A stretch of 64,000 bases of DNA from Nitrospirota bacterium (GCA_020851375.1 JADZCV010000019.1:1-64000); one strand, 5' to 3'; shown: positions 8,686-17,747, numbered from the stretch's first letter. Notes: generated from the letters alone by a model not told the origin. Program-made: numbers and translations.

Positions 8686-9624
8686 CTACTGAATGGACCT
8701 TGTACGGCCGGAAGAGGTCTGTGCCAGTTTTTTTGCAGCTATATACTCGTGAGGAATTCCTTCCACCTTGGAATTCCTCAAACCAAGCACATATATAGTC
8801 AGGTCCTTTGCCTGCTCCTCAGTAAGGCCAAAATTGGGCATTATGGTAGCAGCAAAGTTCATCTCAGGATTGCCGGGAACAACCTTCTGTGGATCAAGAA
8901 AATGTTCATATATCCAGTGTGCCATTGTATGATGACCTTCGATATGCTGGAAATCATGAATCAAAAAGAAGGCGAGTTCTGTCTTGCTGCCCAAGCCTGT
9001 GAGTTCCGGACCGATCGTGCCGCCAGTGCCATTTATGTTGTGGCACCCCCTGCACCCAAATTGAAAAGAAAGGTCCCTGCCTCTTAAGAATGCAGCAGCT
9101 CCTGGGAAATCTGCGGCTGTTATTGAGTTATCATGCAGCTCCATATGGCATTTGGGGCACGACGACTGGGCATACTCCTGCGCCAAAAGCTGGCGATTGA
9201 GGTGATGAACTGCCCCATGGGTCCCTTCCACAGAAACTACCTGGCCGTCACCCTGATGGCATACAGTACAGCCAAACTTATCCATTGGATGGGTCTTAAG
9301 AAAATCACCCGGATGCGCAGTCAGCGGTTGAGGTTCATCAACAGCAAGAGGATTGCTTACCCCCATATGGCAGGTAATACACCTGTCCGTAGTATTTAAT
9401 TGCGGAAGCCATATCTGATCTATTTTGAGTGGCGCCTTGAGATACGATGGGTCATTCAGCTTCGATGCCATCTTTTTATTGTAATTCCTCTGATAATGCA
9501 TCCACTCTTTGTTATTCTCCCTGTAGAAAATAAAAATTGCAATGATCATAATAATAACAACTGCAGCGGCAAATATCTTATTCCGCTTTCTCATGACTGC
9601 TCTATCCCAGTTACGATCTTTCAT
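8686..9624 (-). CDS. membrane-anchored tetraheme cytochrome c of the bc-type complex
   Basis: With the ATG at 9624 the protein has 312 residues; the frame runs 23 codons further, but that stretch overlaps the 40-residue upstream gene. One membrane anchor (about residues 15-35) precedes four heme c sites: CITCH, CTVCH, CPKCH and CRGCH. The last sits in a mono-heme cytochrome c domain with TIGPELTGLG and a possible distal Met ligand in ATIMPNFGLT. The first part resembles multiheme domains fused to bc-complex cytochromes. It is the last core subunit gene of the Rieske/cytochrome b operon and probably takes electrons from the Rieske protein in the periplasm. Confidence 0.88.
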   Translation of the reverse strand: MKDRNWDRAVMRKRNKIFAAAVVIIMIIAIFIFYRENNKEWMHYQRNYNKKMASKLNDPSYLKAPLKIDQIWLPQLNTTDRCITCHMGVSNPLAVDEPQPLTAHPGDFLKTHPMDKFGCTVCHQGDGQVVSVEGTHGAVHHLNRQLLAQEYAQSSCPKCHMELHDNSITAADFPGAAAFLRGRDLSFQFGCRGCHNINGTGGTIGPELTGLGSKTELAFFLIHDFQHIEGHHTMAHWIYEHFLDPQKVVPGNPEMNFAATIMPNFGLTEEQAKDLTIYVLGLRNSKVEGIPHEYIAAKKLAQTSSGRTRSIQ

Positions 9625-9628
9625 AATG

Positions 9629-9751
9629 TTACTTTCTCTTATTAGTCCTCTTGTATAAATTCTCCATATAACTGGAAACACCCATAATACCAAAAGTAAT
9701 TATTGCAGTCACGATTACGAAGAATACCCCTATGCCAAGTCTTTGCAACAT
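9629..9751 (-). CDS. 40-residue single-span membrane peptide, putative small bc-complex subunit
   Basis: This short gene starts at ATG 9751 and stops with TAA at 9629-9631, giving 40 residues beginning MLQRLGIGVFFVIVTAI and ending in a basic tail (LYKRTNKRK). Residues about 5-26 form one hydrophobic helix, and the positive tail suggests N-out/C-in topology. It has a good GGTGGAG ribosome site, fills the 140-base gap between subunit IV and the tetraheme cytochrome, and its end holds the GAGAAAG site of the next gene, 4 bases on. By analogy with PetG/L/M/N of cytochrome b6f or CcoQ, it may be a small structural subunit. That role is inference. Confidence 0.72.
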   Translation of the reverse strand: MLQRLGIGVFFVIVTAIITFGIMGVSSYMENLYKRTNKRK

Positions 9752-9763
9752 ATTGTCTCCACC

Positions 9764-10591
9764 CTAAATTTTAAACCACGGTGTCAGCACTACATATTTT
9801 ATATTAAAAACAAGCCTGAGTCCGATTTTTACAGGTATGCCAATCATTATGAGATACATTACCGCCAGAGGCACATACCTGACCAGACCGAGCTTTTTAA
9901 CAAAATCCTTAAAATACATTGCCGGTATAATAAGGCCGGCCCCAAAATACGCAAGCACTATAAGGTCTGACAATGCCTTTCCTGCAAACACACCTATACC
10001 GAGTACTCTTGCAAAGATAATTGGCAGGTCTTCAAGGCCAGTAGCCGGGGGTTTGTGTACATGGGCATTATCCCACGGCCAGTACCAGTTCCAGTCAAGA
10101 CCCCTGAACCAGACGCCAATGACAATAAGCACCAGCCACAGGGCCATGCCAAATGAATAGCTGGTTACAGCAAATTTACGTTCCGAGAAGGTATAATAGC
10201 CCCTGCCCCTGGGATTTCTGTCGAGGAAGGGTATCAGCATCAGACCGCCTGCAATAAGAATAGGAAGTCCGACACCTGCTATCCACGGGTCAAAAAATAC
10301 AAGCAGTTCCTGAAGACCCAGAAAATACCAGGGCGCCTTCATCGGATTTGGCGTTGTATCCCGGCTTGCCTCTTCTTCAAGGGGTGCGCCAAGATAAACA
10401 GAGGCAAAGAGAAGGAGGCCTGTCACAATTAATACACAGAGAAATTCAAGATAGAACAGATGCGGCCATGAAAATATCGTATCTTCCGGTTCTTTTTCGA
10501 TACCCGGGGTTGTCCCCTTGACGAGCTCCATCAGACCATATGTCTTATCAGGATCTCTCGGGAAAATATCGTGAGATTTCTCTGCCATCAT
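9764..10591 (-). CDS. cytochrome b C-terminal subunit (subunit IV/PetD-like)
   Basis: The protein has 275 residues with several membrane spans. The Qo-site signature appears as KAPWYFLGLQE (about residue 85), in place of PEWYF; this 'PxxAPWYF' form is typical of menaquinol-oxidising complexes of Nitrospira-type and epsilon/deltaproteobacterial organisms. Two ATGs are adjacent at 10591 and 10588; GGGAG is better spaced to the second. Compared with plant-type subunit IV (about 160 residues) it carries about four more spans after FLDRNPRG. It is encoded right after cytochrome b, so the b subunit is split into b6-like and IV-like parts. Confidence 0.92.
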   Translation of the reverse strand: MMAEKSHDIFPRDPDKTYGLMELVKGTTPGIEKEPEDTIFSWPHLFYLEFLCVLIVTGLLLFASVYLGAPLEEEASRDTTPNPMKAPWYFLGLQELLVFFDPWIAGVGLPILIAGGLMLIPFLDRNPRGRGYYTFSERKFAVTSYSFGMALWLVLIVIGVWFRGLDWNWYWPWDNAHVHKPPATGLEDLPIIFARVLGIGVFAGKALSDLIVLAYFGAGLIIPAMYFKDFVKKLGLVRYVPLAVMYLIMIGIPVKIGLRLVFNIKYVVLTPWFKI

Positions 10592-10604
10592 ATCTCCCTG
10601 TTTA

Positions 10605-11381
10605 TTATAGCGGGCCTGAGAACCCGTCTTTCCTTACCCTCCAGAAATGGACTGCAAGGAATAACACTACAAGCATTGGCAGTACTACACAATGAAGCAC
10701 ATAGAATCTTAGGAGGGCGTTCTGACCCACCTCAGTACCGCCAAGCAGCATAAACTTCACATCATTGTCGGGCCTCATGCCAAGCTGTGTCCCGAAAGGT
10801 CCTTCAACACCAAACAGCGGGGTTGCAGCAGCCATCTTTGTTCCCACGGTAATAGCCCAGAGTGCAAGCTGATCCCACGGAAGCAGATAGCCGGTCCAGC
10901 TTAACAACAGTGTAAGCATCAAAAGCACCACACCTATCACCCAGTTGAATTCGCGGGGAGACTTGTACGAGCCTGTAAGAAATACCCTCGTCATATGTAT
11001 CCAGACTGTAGCAACCATCCCCTGGGCAGCAAACCTGTGTATGTTTCTGAATGTCGTCCCATACGAAACAACAGTCATCATATCCTTGATATCCTGATAG
11101 GCACGCCTGACATCAGGTACGTAATAGAACATCAGCATAACACCTGTTAATGCGAGCATTACAAATAACAGGAGTGATACACCTCCCATGCACCATGTAT
11201 ATCTGAATCTTATGGACTCCCATCTCGTCTTAACAGGATGGAGGTGATACAGGACATTGCTGAATGTAGTAAGCGACCGGTTGCGAGGCGTATCTTCATA
11301 ACCATGACGGAATACAGCCTTATAGACTTGTGTGCTCTTTATCCACTCTGTTATCTTATCCGACTTACCGCTGGCCATCAT
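10605..11381 (-). CDS. cytochrome b, b6-type N-terminal subunit
   Basis: The protein has 258 residues with four membrane helices. Heme ligands are visible as H115/H129 (NIHRF...WIHM, 13 residues between) and H230/H245 (LHCVV...AVHFW, 14 between), the spacing seen in b6-type proteins. [11 protein letters not shown] matches the quinol-site helix region. It would hold the two b hemes, and a c-type heme ci is possible but not provable here. The second ATG (11378) has better spacing to the AGGGGAGGA site than the first. It sits between the Rieske and subunit IV genes with gaps of 12-13 bases. Confidence 0.94.
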   Translation of the reverse strand: MMASGKSDKITEWIKSTQVYKAVFRHGYEDTPRNRSLTTFSNVLYHLHPVKTRWESIRFRYTWCMGGVSLLLFVMLALTGVMLMFYYVPDVRRAYQDIKDMMTVVSYGTTFRNIHRFAAQGMVATVWIHMTRVFLTGSYKSPREFNWVIGVVLLMLTLLLSWTGYLLPWDQLALWAITVGTKMAAATPLFGVEGPFGTQLGMRPDNDVKFMLLGGTEVGQNALLRFYVLHCVVLPMLVVLFLAVHFWRVRKDGFSGPL

Positions 11382-11393
11382 TCCTCCCCTTAA

Positions 11394-11924
11394 CTACACG
11401 TTCAAAAAGAACGGCTCTACCTCACGTGAGGCCTCATCAACCCTTAAACCCTGCTCTGTTGATACAGGATCAGGGTCCTGCCTGTGGTTAAAGTCCACAA
11501 CAATCTGTCCATCAGTGGGATCAATCTTGATCGCTGCACGCCACAGGAGCCTTGGTGACGGCCCTCCTAATACATTCCCTTCTATACTAAAAATGCTGCC
11601 ATGACACGGGCAAAGGAACGCCTGTTTGTCCTGAAACCAGTTAGGGGTGCAGCCAAGATGCCTGCATATGGATATCATCACATAAATACCGCGTTCATTG
11701 CGGACTACCCATACCTGCCTCTCTTTCTTCCACTTCTCACTAAGTCCCTCAGGATAATCCGATGGCTTGCCTATTTTAAAGACCTTCTGAGTTTCGTACA
11801 GCACATTAGGGAAATAAAATTTATAGAAGCTGTATGCAGACCCGCCGAACGTAGCAGCAATCCCGCCCCACCCGACTAAAGAGAAAAAGTCCCTTCTTGT
11901 TATTGTCTCATCAATATCTTTCAC
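11394..11924 (-). CDS. Rieske 2Fe-2S protein of the bc-type complex
   Basis: The protein has 176 residues. Cluster ligands are C87 and H89 in CRHLGC and C105 and H108 in CPCHGS; C92 and C107 can form the usual disulfide. The N-terminus (TRRDFFSLVGWGG) is a twin-arginine-like signal/anchor, so the folded domain is probably exported by Tat while staying membrane-bound. Its ATG overlaps the flavoprotein stop codon by four bases (ATGA), indicating translational coupling. It passes electrons from quinol oxidation to the c-type heme subunit. Confidence 0.95.
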   Translation of the reverse strand: MKDIDETITRRDFFSLVGWGGIAATFGGSAYSFYKFYFPNVLYETQKVFKIGKPSDYPEGLSEKWKKERQVWVVRNERGIYVMISICRHLGCTPNWFQDKQAFLCPCHGSIFSIEGNVLGGPSPRLLWRAAIKIDPTDGQIVVDFNHRQDPDPVSTEQGLRVDEASREVEPFFLNV

Positions 11925-13753
11925 TTATTCGAAACCTCTTCAAACTCCTCTATATATTCAAATATCTCCATAGTTACGGCGCCTGTAGGGCAGCGCTTGG
12001 CGCAATGCCCGCATCTTATGCACATATCTTCATCCTTTATCATTGCTGTGCCCATCTGTGCCACCGCAGCCCTGTCGCCAACAGCAAGCTCTTCCCATGA
12101 AATCTTATATCTTGCCTCAACCACCTTTCTTAAGTTTTCATCCCCGTCTATTTCCGTTACAGGGACCATCTTAAGACAGTACGTTGGACACACATCAACA
12201 CACCCTCCGCAGAGTATGCACAGGTCACCATCAAATATTGTATTTATGTGACACTTCAGACATCTGATCCCCTGTTCTGTGGCTGCATCTTCTTTATATC
12301 CTATCTCAACAAGGTCTACGTTCTTCTTTCTTGCCCCCGCATCTATTGCCGGAGGCTCTTCCCTCTCAAGACGGTCATAGTCCCTGAACATCTTATAATC
12401 TTTTGGCCCTGCAACAGGGTGCATGATGCCCCTTCGCTTTATCCGGATACTTACGCCCCTAAGATATTCATCAATAGACCTTGCGGCCTTCTGTCCAGCA
12501 GCCACAGCAGTAATCAGGAGCTTAGGCCCATACGCCACATCACCTGTTGCAAAGATGCCGGGGACACTCGTTTTATAGTTATCAAGGTTAACCTTTAAAA
12601 CGCCTGGCCTTACCTGTTCAATCCCGTCCTCTTGTTTTATAAATGAGAGATCTGCCCCCTGACCAACGGTAATGATCACCGTGTCGCACTCTATTACAGT
12701 CTCTGAGTTGGGAGCAAACTGCGGATTAAACCTCTTATTCTCATCAAACACACTTAAGCATTTTTGAACCTCAAGCCCTGTGACCCGGCCGTCTTTTCCA
12801 ACTATCCTCTTAGGGCCAAAACCGTCGTGAAGGATGATACCTTCTTCTTCACCTTCCATTATCTCAACCGGATCAGCAGGCATTATACTTCTTGTCTCAA
12901 GACATGACATATGAACCTCTTTATCCGGCCCAAGTCTTACAGCAGACCTTGAGGCATCGTAGGCCACATTACCACCACCAATTACCACTATCTTTTTGCC
13001 GATCTCAGGCGGTCGCCCGTAATTACATGCCTTGATAAAATCCATCCCTATATGTACGCCTTTTAGATTCGTTCCTTCTATAGGCAGGGAGCGGCCATTC
13101 TGCAAACCTACTGCTATGAGAATCGCCTTATAACCCATATCTTTCAGATTAGCAAGCGTCAGGTCTTTTCCGACAGGCGTGTTGCACCGAATCTCAACAC
13201 CCAAAGCCTCAATGGATGCAATTTCAGATTTGACAAGCTGTCTGGAAAGTCTGTAGTGGGGAATTCCAAAAACCATCATACCGCCCGGCTCTGGCTCTGA
13301 CTCAAATACAGTGACTTTGTAGCCAAAGAGTGCCAGATCATGCGCAGCAGTGAGCCCTGCCGGCCCTGCGCCAATTATGGCTACCTTCTCTGCAGTTCCG
13401 GGTTTTAGAAGTTCTCTGCGGGTTTTTGAAAATCTGAGGACGCCGCGGGGATCGGCTACAGCCTCAACACCATACTTTTCTGTTACAAAACGCTTAAGGG
13501 CCCTTATTGATACGGACTCATCAATATTCCCCCTCCGGCATGCAGCTTCACACGGATGGCCGCATATGCGGCCGCAAACTGATGCAAAGGGATTGGGCCC
13601 CCTCGCAATTGCATAAGCCCTCTCATAATCGCCCTCGGCAATCGCCTGAACATAACCGCCAGAGTCAGTTCCAACCGGGCACGAGCTTCTGCATTTTACC
13701 TGTTCAGCAAAGTAGTCCACATCAGGGACTACCACCTTATACCTGCTCTTCAA
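11921..13753 (-). CDS. glutamate-synthase-like FAD/NAD(P) oxidoreductase with C-terminal ferredoxin domains
   Basis: The protein has 610 residues. The N-terminus has GltD-type Fe-S cysteines (CRSSCPVGTD, CGRICGHPCEAACRR; about 20-75). An FAD-binding IIGAGPAGLTAAHDLA (about 125) and a second nucleotide site VVIGGGNVAYDASR (about 245) follow. The C-terminus carries two [4Fe-4S] ferredoxin motifs, CILCGGCVDVCP and CIRCGHCAKRCP. It is cytoplasmic by composition. It leads the Rieske/cytochrome b operon and overlaps the Rieske gene by four bases, so it may connect NAD(P)H or ferredoxin with the quinone complex, as proposed for NAD(P)-oxidoreductase-containing bc complexes of anammox bacteria. Direction of electron flow cannot be inferred. 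Confidence 0.88.
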   Translation of the reverse strand: MKSRYKVVVPDVDYFAEQVKCRSSCPVGTDSGGYVQAIAEGDYERAYAIARGPNPFASVCGRICGHPCEAACRRGNIDESVSIRALKRFVTEKYGVEAVADPRGVLRFSKTRRELLKPGTAEKVAIIGAGPAGLTAAHDLALFGYKVTVFESEPEPGGMMVFGIPHYRLSRQLVKSEIASIEALGVEIRCNTPVGKDLTLANLKDMGYKAILIAVGLQNGRSLPIEGTNLKGVHIGMDFIKACNYGRPPEIGKKIVVIGGGNVAYDASRSAVRLGPDKEVHMSCLETRSIMPADPVEIMEGEEEGIILHDGFGPKRIVGKDGRVTGLEVQKCLSVFDENKRFNPQFAPNSETVIECDTVIITVGQGADLSFIKQEDGIEQVRPGVLKVNLDNYKTSVPGIFATGDVAYGPKLLITAVAAGQKAARSIDEYLRGVSIRIKRRGIMHPVAGPKDYKMFRDYDRLEREEPPAIDAGARKKNVDLVEIGYKEDAATEQGIRCLKCHINTIFDGDLCILCGGCVDVCPTYCLKMVPVTEIDGDENLRKVVEARYKISWEELAVGDRAAVAQMGTAMIKDEDMCIRCGHCAKRCPTGAVTMEIFEYIEEFEEVSNK

Positions 13754-13780
13754 ATAAACCCCTCACAACCTGATTGTCTG

Positions 13781-14176
13781 CTACCAGGCCTCCTCATCAT
13801 ATTGAGATGGATTGATAAGATCTCGGACAGATATTACTCCAACTACCTTACCACTCTCTGTAACTGCAAGGTGTCTTACCTTCTTTTGATCCATGTAATC
13901 CCCTGCCTCAAATATTGTCTTATTGCTATCTATAGTCAGAAGAGGAGAGCTCATTATTCCTTTAACCAGATAACTGCTCCCATCCACCCCTTTTGCCACA
14001 ACCTTTTTAACGATATCCCTTTCAGTCACGATTCCCGCTATCTCACCGCTTTCTTTATCCAGGACAAGGACACTTCCAACCTCTTTAGATTCCATGATCT
14101 TTGCGACCTCCTGAACGGTTATTTGCTTGTCCACAGTCACGAGACTTCTTGCCATCACCCTTTTCACAGGGATCAT
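13781..14176 (-). CDS. tandem CBS-domain protein
   Basis: The protein has 131 residues, made of two CBS motifs (about residues 5-60 and 70-125) and nothing else: ITVQEVAKIMESKEVGSVLVLD with GIVTERDIVKKV, then TIFEAGDYMDQKKVRHLAV with GVISVRDLI. Such stand-alone pairs bind adenine nucleotides and act as energy sensors. An AAGGAGG site precedes the ATG. The gene has its own promoter and lies 27 bases upstream of the flavoprotein gene, so it could be the first gene of the respiratory operon. Target unknown. Confidence 0.9.
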   Translation of the reverse strand: MIPVKRVMARSLVTVDKQITVQEVAKIMESKEVGSVLVLDKESGEIAGIVTERDIVKKVVAKGVDGSSYLVKGIMSSPLLTIDSNKTIFEAGDYMDQKKVRHLAVTESGKVVGVISVRDLINPSQYDEEAW

Positions 14177-14217
14177 TAAAATGCCTCCTTTTAGGATCTG
14201 ATTTGCGGGAATTCTAA

Positions 14218-14245
14218 ATTATCATGTAAATATTATGCTTGTCAA
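14218..14245 (-). promoter_or_regulatory. sigma-70-type promoter before the CBS/respiratory gene train
   Basis: Read on the minus strand, TTGACA lies at 14240-14245 and GATAAT at 14218-14223, separated by 16 bases. It would start transcription about 35 bases before the CBS gene, and perhaps the whole bc-complex operon. Confidence 0.55.
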
Positions 14246-14376
14246 CTGGCTGGTATGATTTTTTATCAAAAAATTTTGAGGAATATGAATAAAATTACTA
14301 AAGAAAAAAGGACAGGTTTCCGAATTTACGAATTATAGACACAAAATAGCCTGTCTGCCTTTCAGGGAGGTGCAAA

Positions 14377-14661
14377 ATGAGCCTTACAGTCCTTAAACAA
14401 AAGATCTTTGCGTTATACGACAGCTTTACAAATGATACCATTGATGCCTTCAAAATAGCTGAGGTAAAAAACCTGCTATGGGTGCTGAAACCTCTGAACA
14501 GAATAGGCAGGGAACAGATAGATATACTGTGGGAATTCTTCGGCCGCGACGTTGAGGAGAGAGCCACTGGCGGCAAGTGGAACCTGGAGCATCTACTGGA
14601 GAGAAAGGCCAATATTGACTCAGCACTGGATATTGTATTCGAGCTTGGCTGCGTAGCCTGA
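14377..14661 (+). CDS. conserved-looking small hypothetical protein
   Basis: The protein has 94 residues with a strong GGGAGGTG ribosome site before ATG 14377. I do not recognise a family. The composition is mixed and helical, with several short amphipathic segments (VLKQKIFALYDSF, IAEVKNLLWVLKPL, NRIGREQIDILWEFF), no signal peptide and no metal motif. It stands between the CBS gene (divergent) and tRNA-Arg (convergent). Coding potential is supported by the ribosome site and protein-like composition only. Confidence 0.6.
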   Translation: MSLTVLKQKIFALYDSFTNDTIDAFKIAEVKNLLWVLKPLNRIGREQIDILWEFFGRDVEERATGGKWNLEHLLERKANIDSALDIVFELGCVA

Positions 14662-14677
14662 ATCACACTAAAAGTAT

Positions 14678-14754
14678 TGGCGCCCCCGAGACGAATTGAA
14701 CGTCCGACAAACGGTTTAGGAAACCGCTGCTCTATCCGACTGAGCTACGGGGGC
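14678..14754 (-). tRNA. tRNA-Arg (CCT)
   Basis: On the minus strand the acceptor stem GCCCCCG (14754-14748) pairs with CGGGGGC (14688-14682). A D-arm GCTCAGTCGGATAGAGC, an anticodon loop TTCCTAA giving CCT, and a T-loop TTCAATT are visible. The 3' CCA is encoded at 14680-14678. It reads AGG codons. Confidence 0.95.
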
Positions 14755-14766
14755 GGTGTTAGTCAG

Positions 14767-15096
14767 TCACTCATTGGAATCAAGGTACAAGAATATCAAG
14801 GGGTGACTTTCCATTTTAATCTCTTTAAACTGAACGCCAATGGCAAACATATTTTCCACCGGCTTTATCCATCTGATCATACCGGCAATTTCTTCGGATT
14901 CTTCACCGCTGACATTTTTAAAAAATACTGTCAGGACCAGCTCCGCATTGATCTCATATGGTTTCTGTGAATAGATGGCTGCTCCGCCTCTGCTTATATT
15001 AACTGCCTGGCAGCCAAGAGACGAAGCCTCACCATTTTTTCTTACATCAATCCTGCCTGTTAGTGAAACCCTTGTATGCTCCCTGCGCTCAGACAA
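14767..15096 (-). CDS. PilZ-domain protein
   Basis: This single PilZ domain of 109 residues has the c-di-GMP-binding signatures RREHTR (RxxxR) near the start and NISRGG (D/NxSxxG) about 35 residues on. I place the start at TTG 15096, after an AGGAAGGGA site; the longer frame to GTG 15126 would start almost on the -10 box of a clear promoter. It probably binds cyclic di-GMP and relays it to an unknown partner. No cyclase or pilus gene is adjacent. A decayed response-regulator fragment lies just upstream on the other strand. Confidence 0.85.
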   Translation of the reverse strand: MSERREHTRVSLTGRIDVRKNGEASSLGCQAVNISRGGAAIYSQKPYEINAELVLTVFFKNVSGEESEEIAGMIRWIKPVENMFAIGVQFKEIKMESHPLIFLYLDSNE

Positions 15097-15135
15097 CCTC
15101 TTCCCTTCCTGACTTTTACCAGTCACAGGATTTGT

Positions 15136-15164
15136 ACTATACTACAAGCAGACTCAGTTTTCAA
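15136..15164 (-). promoter_or_regulatory. sigma-70-type promoter of the PilZ gene
   Basis: On the minus strand TTGAAA (15159-15164) and TATAGT (15136-15141) are 17 bases apart. The expected transcript start near 15129 leaves about 33 bases before the TTG start at 15096, which supports that start. Confidence 0.6.
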
Positions 15165-15264
15165 TATCAAATTATGATTCTAACCTGCCGGAAAGACAAC
15201 AAAATTGTATTGACCATCCAATAAATCATCTGCTATCATTCAACTACCTGAAAGCAGGTAACGC

Positions 15265-15435
15265 ATGGACAGGGGGAAAGACATTGAGACTCCCTACCGA
15301 CACCGTGGATCTACAAGAGACAAGAGGATTGCAGATGGATGCAGGTACCTTGCAAAGCCATTTACCCCAACCGATGTAAAAAAACTGATTTCAGATTTCT
15401 TTGCATCTGATTACAGAGAGGGCGGGATTGCCTGA
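15265..15435 (+). pseudogene. remnant of a response-regulator receiver domain
   Basis: A 56-codon frame encodes IADGCRYLAKPFTPTDVKKL, which matches the end of a CheY-like receiver domain: the region before beta-5, the conserved Lys-Pro pair, then helix alpha-5. The phosphoryl aspartate and the first three quarters of the domain are missing and no ribosome site is evident. It ends eight bases inside the start of tdh. It looks like the 3' scar of a deleted gene. A real but very short protein cannot be excluded. Confidence 0.5.
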
Positions 15436-16477
15436 GAAAATCAAGGCCTTAATCAAGTCAGGTCCTCAGCCGGGTCTTGAAATGGCCTTTGTCAATATTC
15501 CCTCAGTCGGCGATGATGAGGTCTTGATAAAGCCAAAAGCAGTATCTGTCTGCGGCACTGACCTTCATATCTACAAATGGAACGACTGGGCGCAGATGCG
15601 CATCAAAAGGCTTCCTATGATCCTGGGACATGAGTTTGCCGGCGTGGTCACTGAGGTTGGACGTTCTGTAAAGAATGCTGCCGTTGGAGACTATGTGTCG
15701 GCAGACAGCCATGTCGTATGCGGCAGATGTCTTCAATGCAGGATAGGACAGCAGCATATCTGTAATAATCTTGAGATACTTGGAGTAGACAGGGATGGCT
15801 GTTTTGCAGAATACGTTGCAATGCCTGCAAGGGGGGTATGGAAAAATGACCCTGATGTACCCCCGGAGATTGCCTCAGTGCAGGACCCCCTCGGAAATGC
15901 CGTATATTGTACACTCGTTGAACCAGTCACAGGAAAATCTGTATTGATTATCGGCGACGGGCCGATAGGCCTTTTTTCCGCGGGCATAGCGCGTGTTTCC
16001 GGCGCAAGCTGGGTCGGGCTGATCGGCCACCACGCTTCACGGATGGATGTGGCACGGGAGATGGGCGCTGATTCCCTGTTTCACGGTGATGACACTGATC
16101 TGGAACAGAGGATTATGGATATTACAGGTGGAAACGGCACAGACATTGTCCTTGAAATGTCGGGCAGTGAAAAAGGACTCAAACAGGGACTGAGGCTGTT
16201 GAGAAAAGGGGGCAGGATTTCTCTGTTCGGACTTTTCCCGTCACCAGTACAGATAAACCTCACAAACCAGGTAATATTCAAAGGCATAACCATTTATGGG
16301 ATAAATGGCCGTATTATATTTGATACATGGGAGCGAATGCACAATCTTTTAAAGTCAGGGAGGCTCGGTATATCGCCTGTCATTACCCACAAACTCGCTT
16401 TTGATGATTTTGAGAAGGCGTTCGCGCTGCTGATGGAAAGACCAAGGAAGGCGGTAAAGGTAGTGCTGATGATGTAG
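15428..16477 (+). CDS. tdh: L-threonine 3-dehydrogenase
   Basis: The protein has 349 residues from TTG 15428, chosen because [10 protein letters not shown] is a usual Tdh N-terminus and a GAGAGGGCGGG site precedes it; the frame can be opened 9 codons earlier. It is a zinc medium-chain dehydrogenase: catalytic zinc ligands in [13 protein letters not shown] and GHEFAG, four structural-zinc cysteines in [15 protein letters not shown], and an NAD-binding [13 protein letters not shown]. It oxidises threonine to 2-amino-3-ketobutyrate, which the adjacent kbl product cleaves to glycine and acetyl-CoA. The pair forms a threonine catabolic operon. Confidence 0.94.
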   Translation: MPEKIKALIKSGPQPGLEMAFVNIPSVGDDEVLIKPKAVSVCGTDLHIYKWNDWAQMRIKRLPMILGHEFAGVVTEVGRSVKNAAVGDYVSADSHVVCGRCLQCRIGQQHICNNLEILGVDRDGCFAEYVAMPARGVWKNDPDVPPEIASVQDPLGNAVYCTLVEPVTGKSVLIIGDGPIGLFSAGIARVSGASWVGLIGHHASRMDVAREMGADSLFHGDDTDLEQRIMDITGGNGTDIVLEMSGSEKGLKQGLRLLRKGGRISLFGLFPSPVQINLTNQVIFKGITIYGINGRIIFDTWERMHNLLKSGRLGISPVITHKLAFDDFEKAFALLMERPRKAVKVVLMM

Positions 16478-16562
16478 CCCCGACCTTTATAGTCGGCTTG
16501 CAGTGGGGGATGACCCCGCGCGCTACGTCATGGCTGGACAAGGAAGCATTTTCGGATTAGTA

Positions 16563-17747
16563 ATGTACGCAAGATATAAGGAATACCTGGAAAATCAACT
16601 CAACGCTATCAGGGAGGACGGCCTCAGCAAGGATGAGCGCATCCTCTCATCCCCTCAGGGTATCTCCATTCAGGTCAGAGGCAGGCATGTCATTAACATG
16701 TGCGCCAATAATTACCTCGGCCTCTCAAATCATCCCGGCATCGTAGCTGCTGCCAAAACTGCCCTCGACACGTGGGGCTACGGAATGTCGTCAGTCCGTT
16801 TCATCTGCGGGACACAGGATATTCACAGGGAACTTGAGCAGAGGATCTCTTCATTCCTCGGAATGGAGGAGACAATCCTCTACACTTCATGCTTTGATGC
16901 CAATACAGGCCTGTTTGAAACCCTCCTCGGAGAACAGGACACAATAATAAGCGATGAATTAAACCACGCATCCATAATAGACGGAATCAGATTGTGCAAG
17001 GCAAAGCGACTTAAGTTCAGGCATATGGATATGAATGACCTTGAGGAAAAATTAAAAGAGGCCGCTGATTCAAGATTCAGGATGATTGCATCAGACGGCG
17101 TCTTTTCAATGGACGGTGATGTGGCGCCATTACGTGACATTTGCTCACTGGCGGAAAAATACGATTCGCTTGTGATGGTGGATGATTCACATGCTACTGG
17201 ATTTTTTGGCCATGAAGGAAGGGGGTCACTGGAATATTGCGGCGTTGAGGGGAGGGTGGACATTATTACAAGTACGCTTGGCAAGGCTATGGGAGGCGCA
17301 ACAGGCGGGTTCACCTGCAGCCGCCGGGAGATTGTCAGTATGCTACGGCAGAGATCAAGGCCATATCTCTTCTCAAACTCCCTCGCCCCTATGGTGGTCG
17401 CAGGGACTTTAGAGGCGCTTAACATAATAGAGGGGGGTACATCACTTCGTCATACGCTCATGGAGAACACCAGATCCTTCAGAACGGGGTTACTTGGTAT
17501 GGGATTTAATATCAGAGAAGGCGTGCATCCGATTATTCCTGTTATGCTTGGAGACGCTAAGATGGCAACAGGCATGGCGTCTTCCCTGTTTGAAGAAGGG
17601 GTCTACGTGGCCGGGTTCAGCTATCCTGTTGTGCCAAAGGGGCAGGCCCGGATACGGGTACAGATATCCGCCGCCCATACCAGAGACAACCTTGATTTCG
17701 TCCTGGATAAATTCAGGAAGGTGGGAAAATCCCTTAACATCATTTAG
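16563..17747 (+). CDS. kbl: glycine C-acetyltransferase (2-amino-3-ketobutyrate CoA ligase)
   Basis: From ATG 16563 the protein has 394 residues, close to E. coli Kbl (398); the frame runs 20 codons further upstream without a family-like N-terminus. It is a class-II PLP enzyme of the alpha-oxoamine synthase group. Family blocks include [51 protein letters not shown], the PLP lysine in [10 protein letters not shown] and [10 protein letters not shown]. It acts after Tdh. It meets the phospholipase-D gene tail to tail with a four-base overlap. The ribosome site is weak, so translation may depend on tdh. Confidence 0.94.
   Translation: MYARYKEYLENQLNAIREDGLSKDERILSSPQGISIQVRGRHVINMCANNYLGLSNHPGIVAAAKTALDTWGYGMSSVRFICGTQDIHRELEQRISSFLGMEETILYTSCFDANTGLFETLLGEQDTIISDELNHASIIDGIRLCKAKRLKFRHMDMNDLEEKLKEAADSRFRMIASDGVFSMDGDVAPLRDICSLAEKYDSLVMVDDSHATGFFGHEGRGSLEYCGVEGRVDIITSTLGKAMGGATGGFTCSRREIVSMLRQRSRPYLFSNSLAPMVVAGTLEALNIIEGGTSLRHTLMENTRSFRTGLLGMGFNIREGVHPIIPVMLGDAKMATGMASSLFEEGVYVAGFSYPVVPKGQARIRVQISAAHTRDNLDFVLDKFRKVGKSLNII

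Noticed and set aside
12200-12300. CLKCH motif in the GltD-like flavoprotein, possible heme c site
   Set aside because: The protein has no export signal, and this cysteine pair precedes ferredoxin motifs in a family where it is an Fe-S or structural site; heme attachment in the cytoplasm is not expected.
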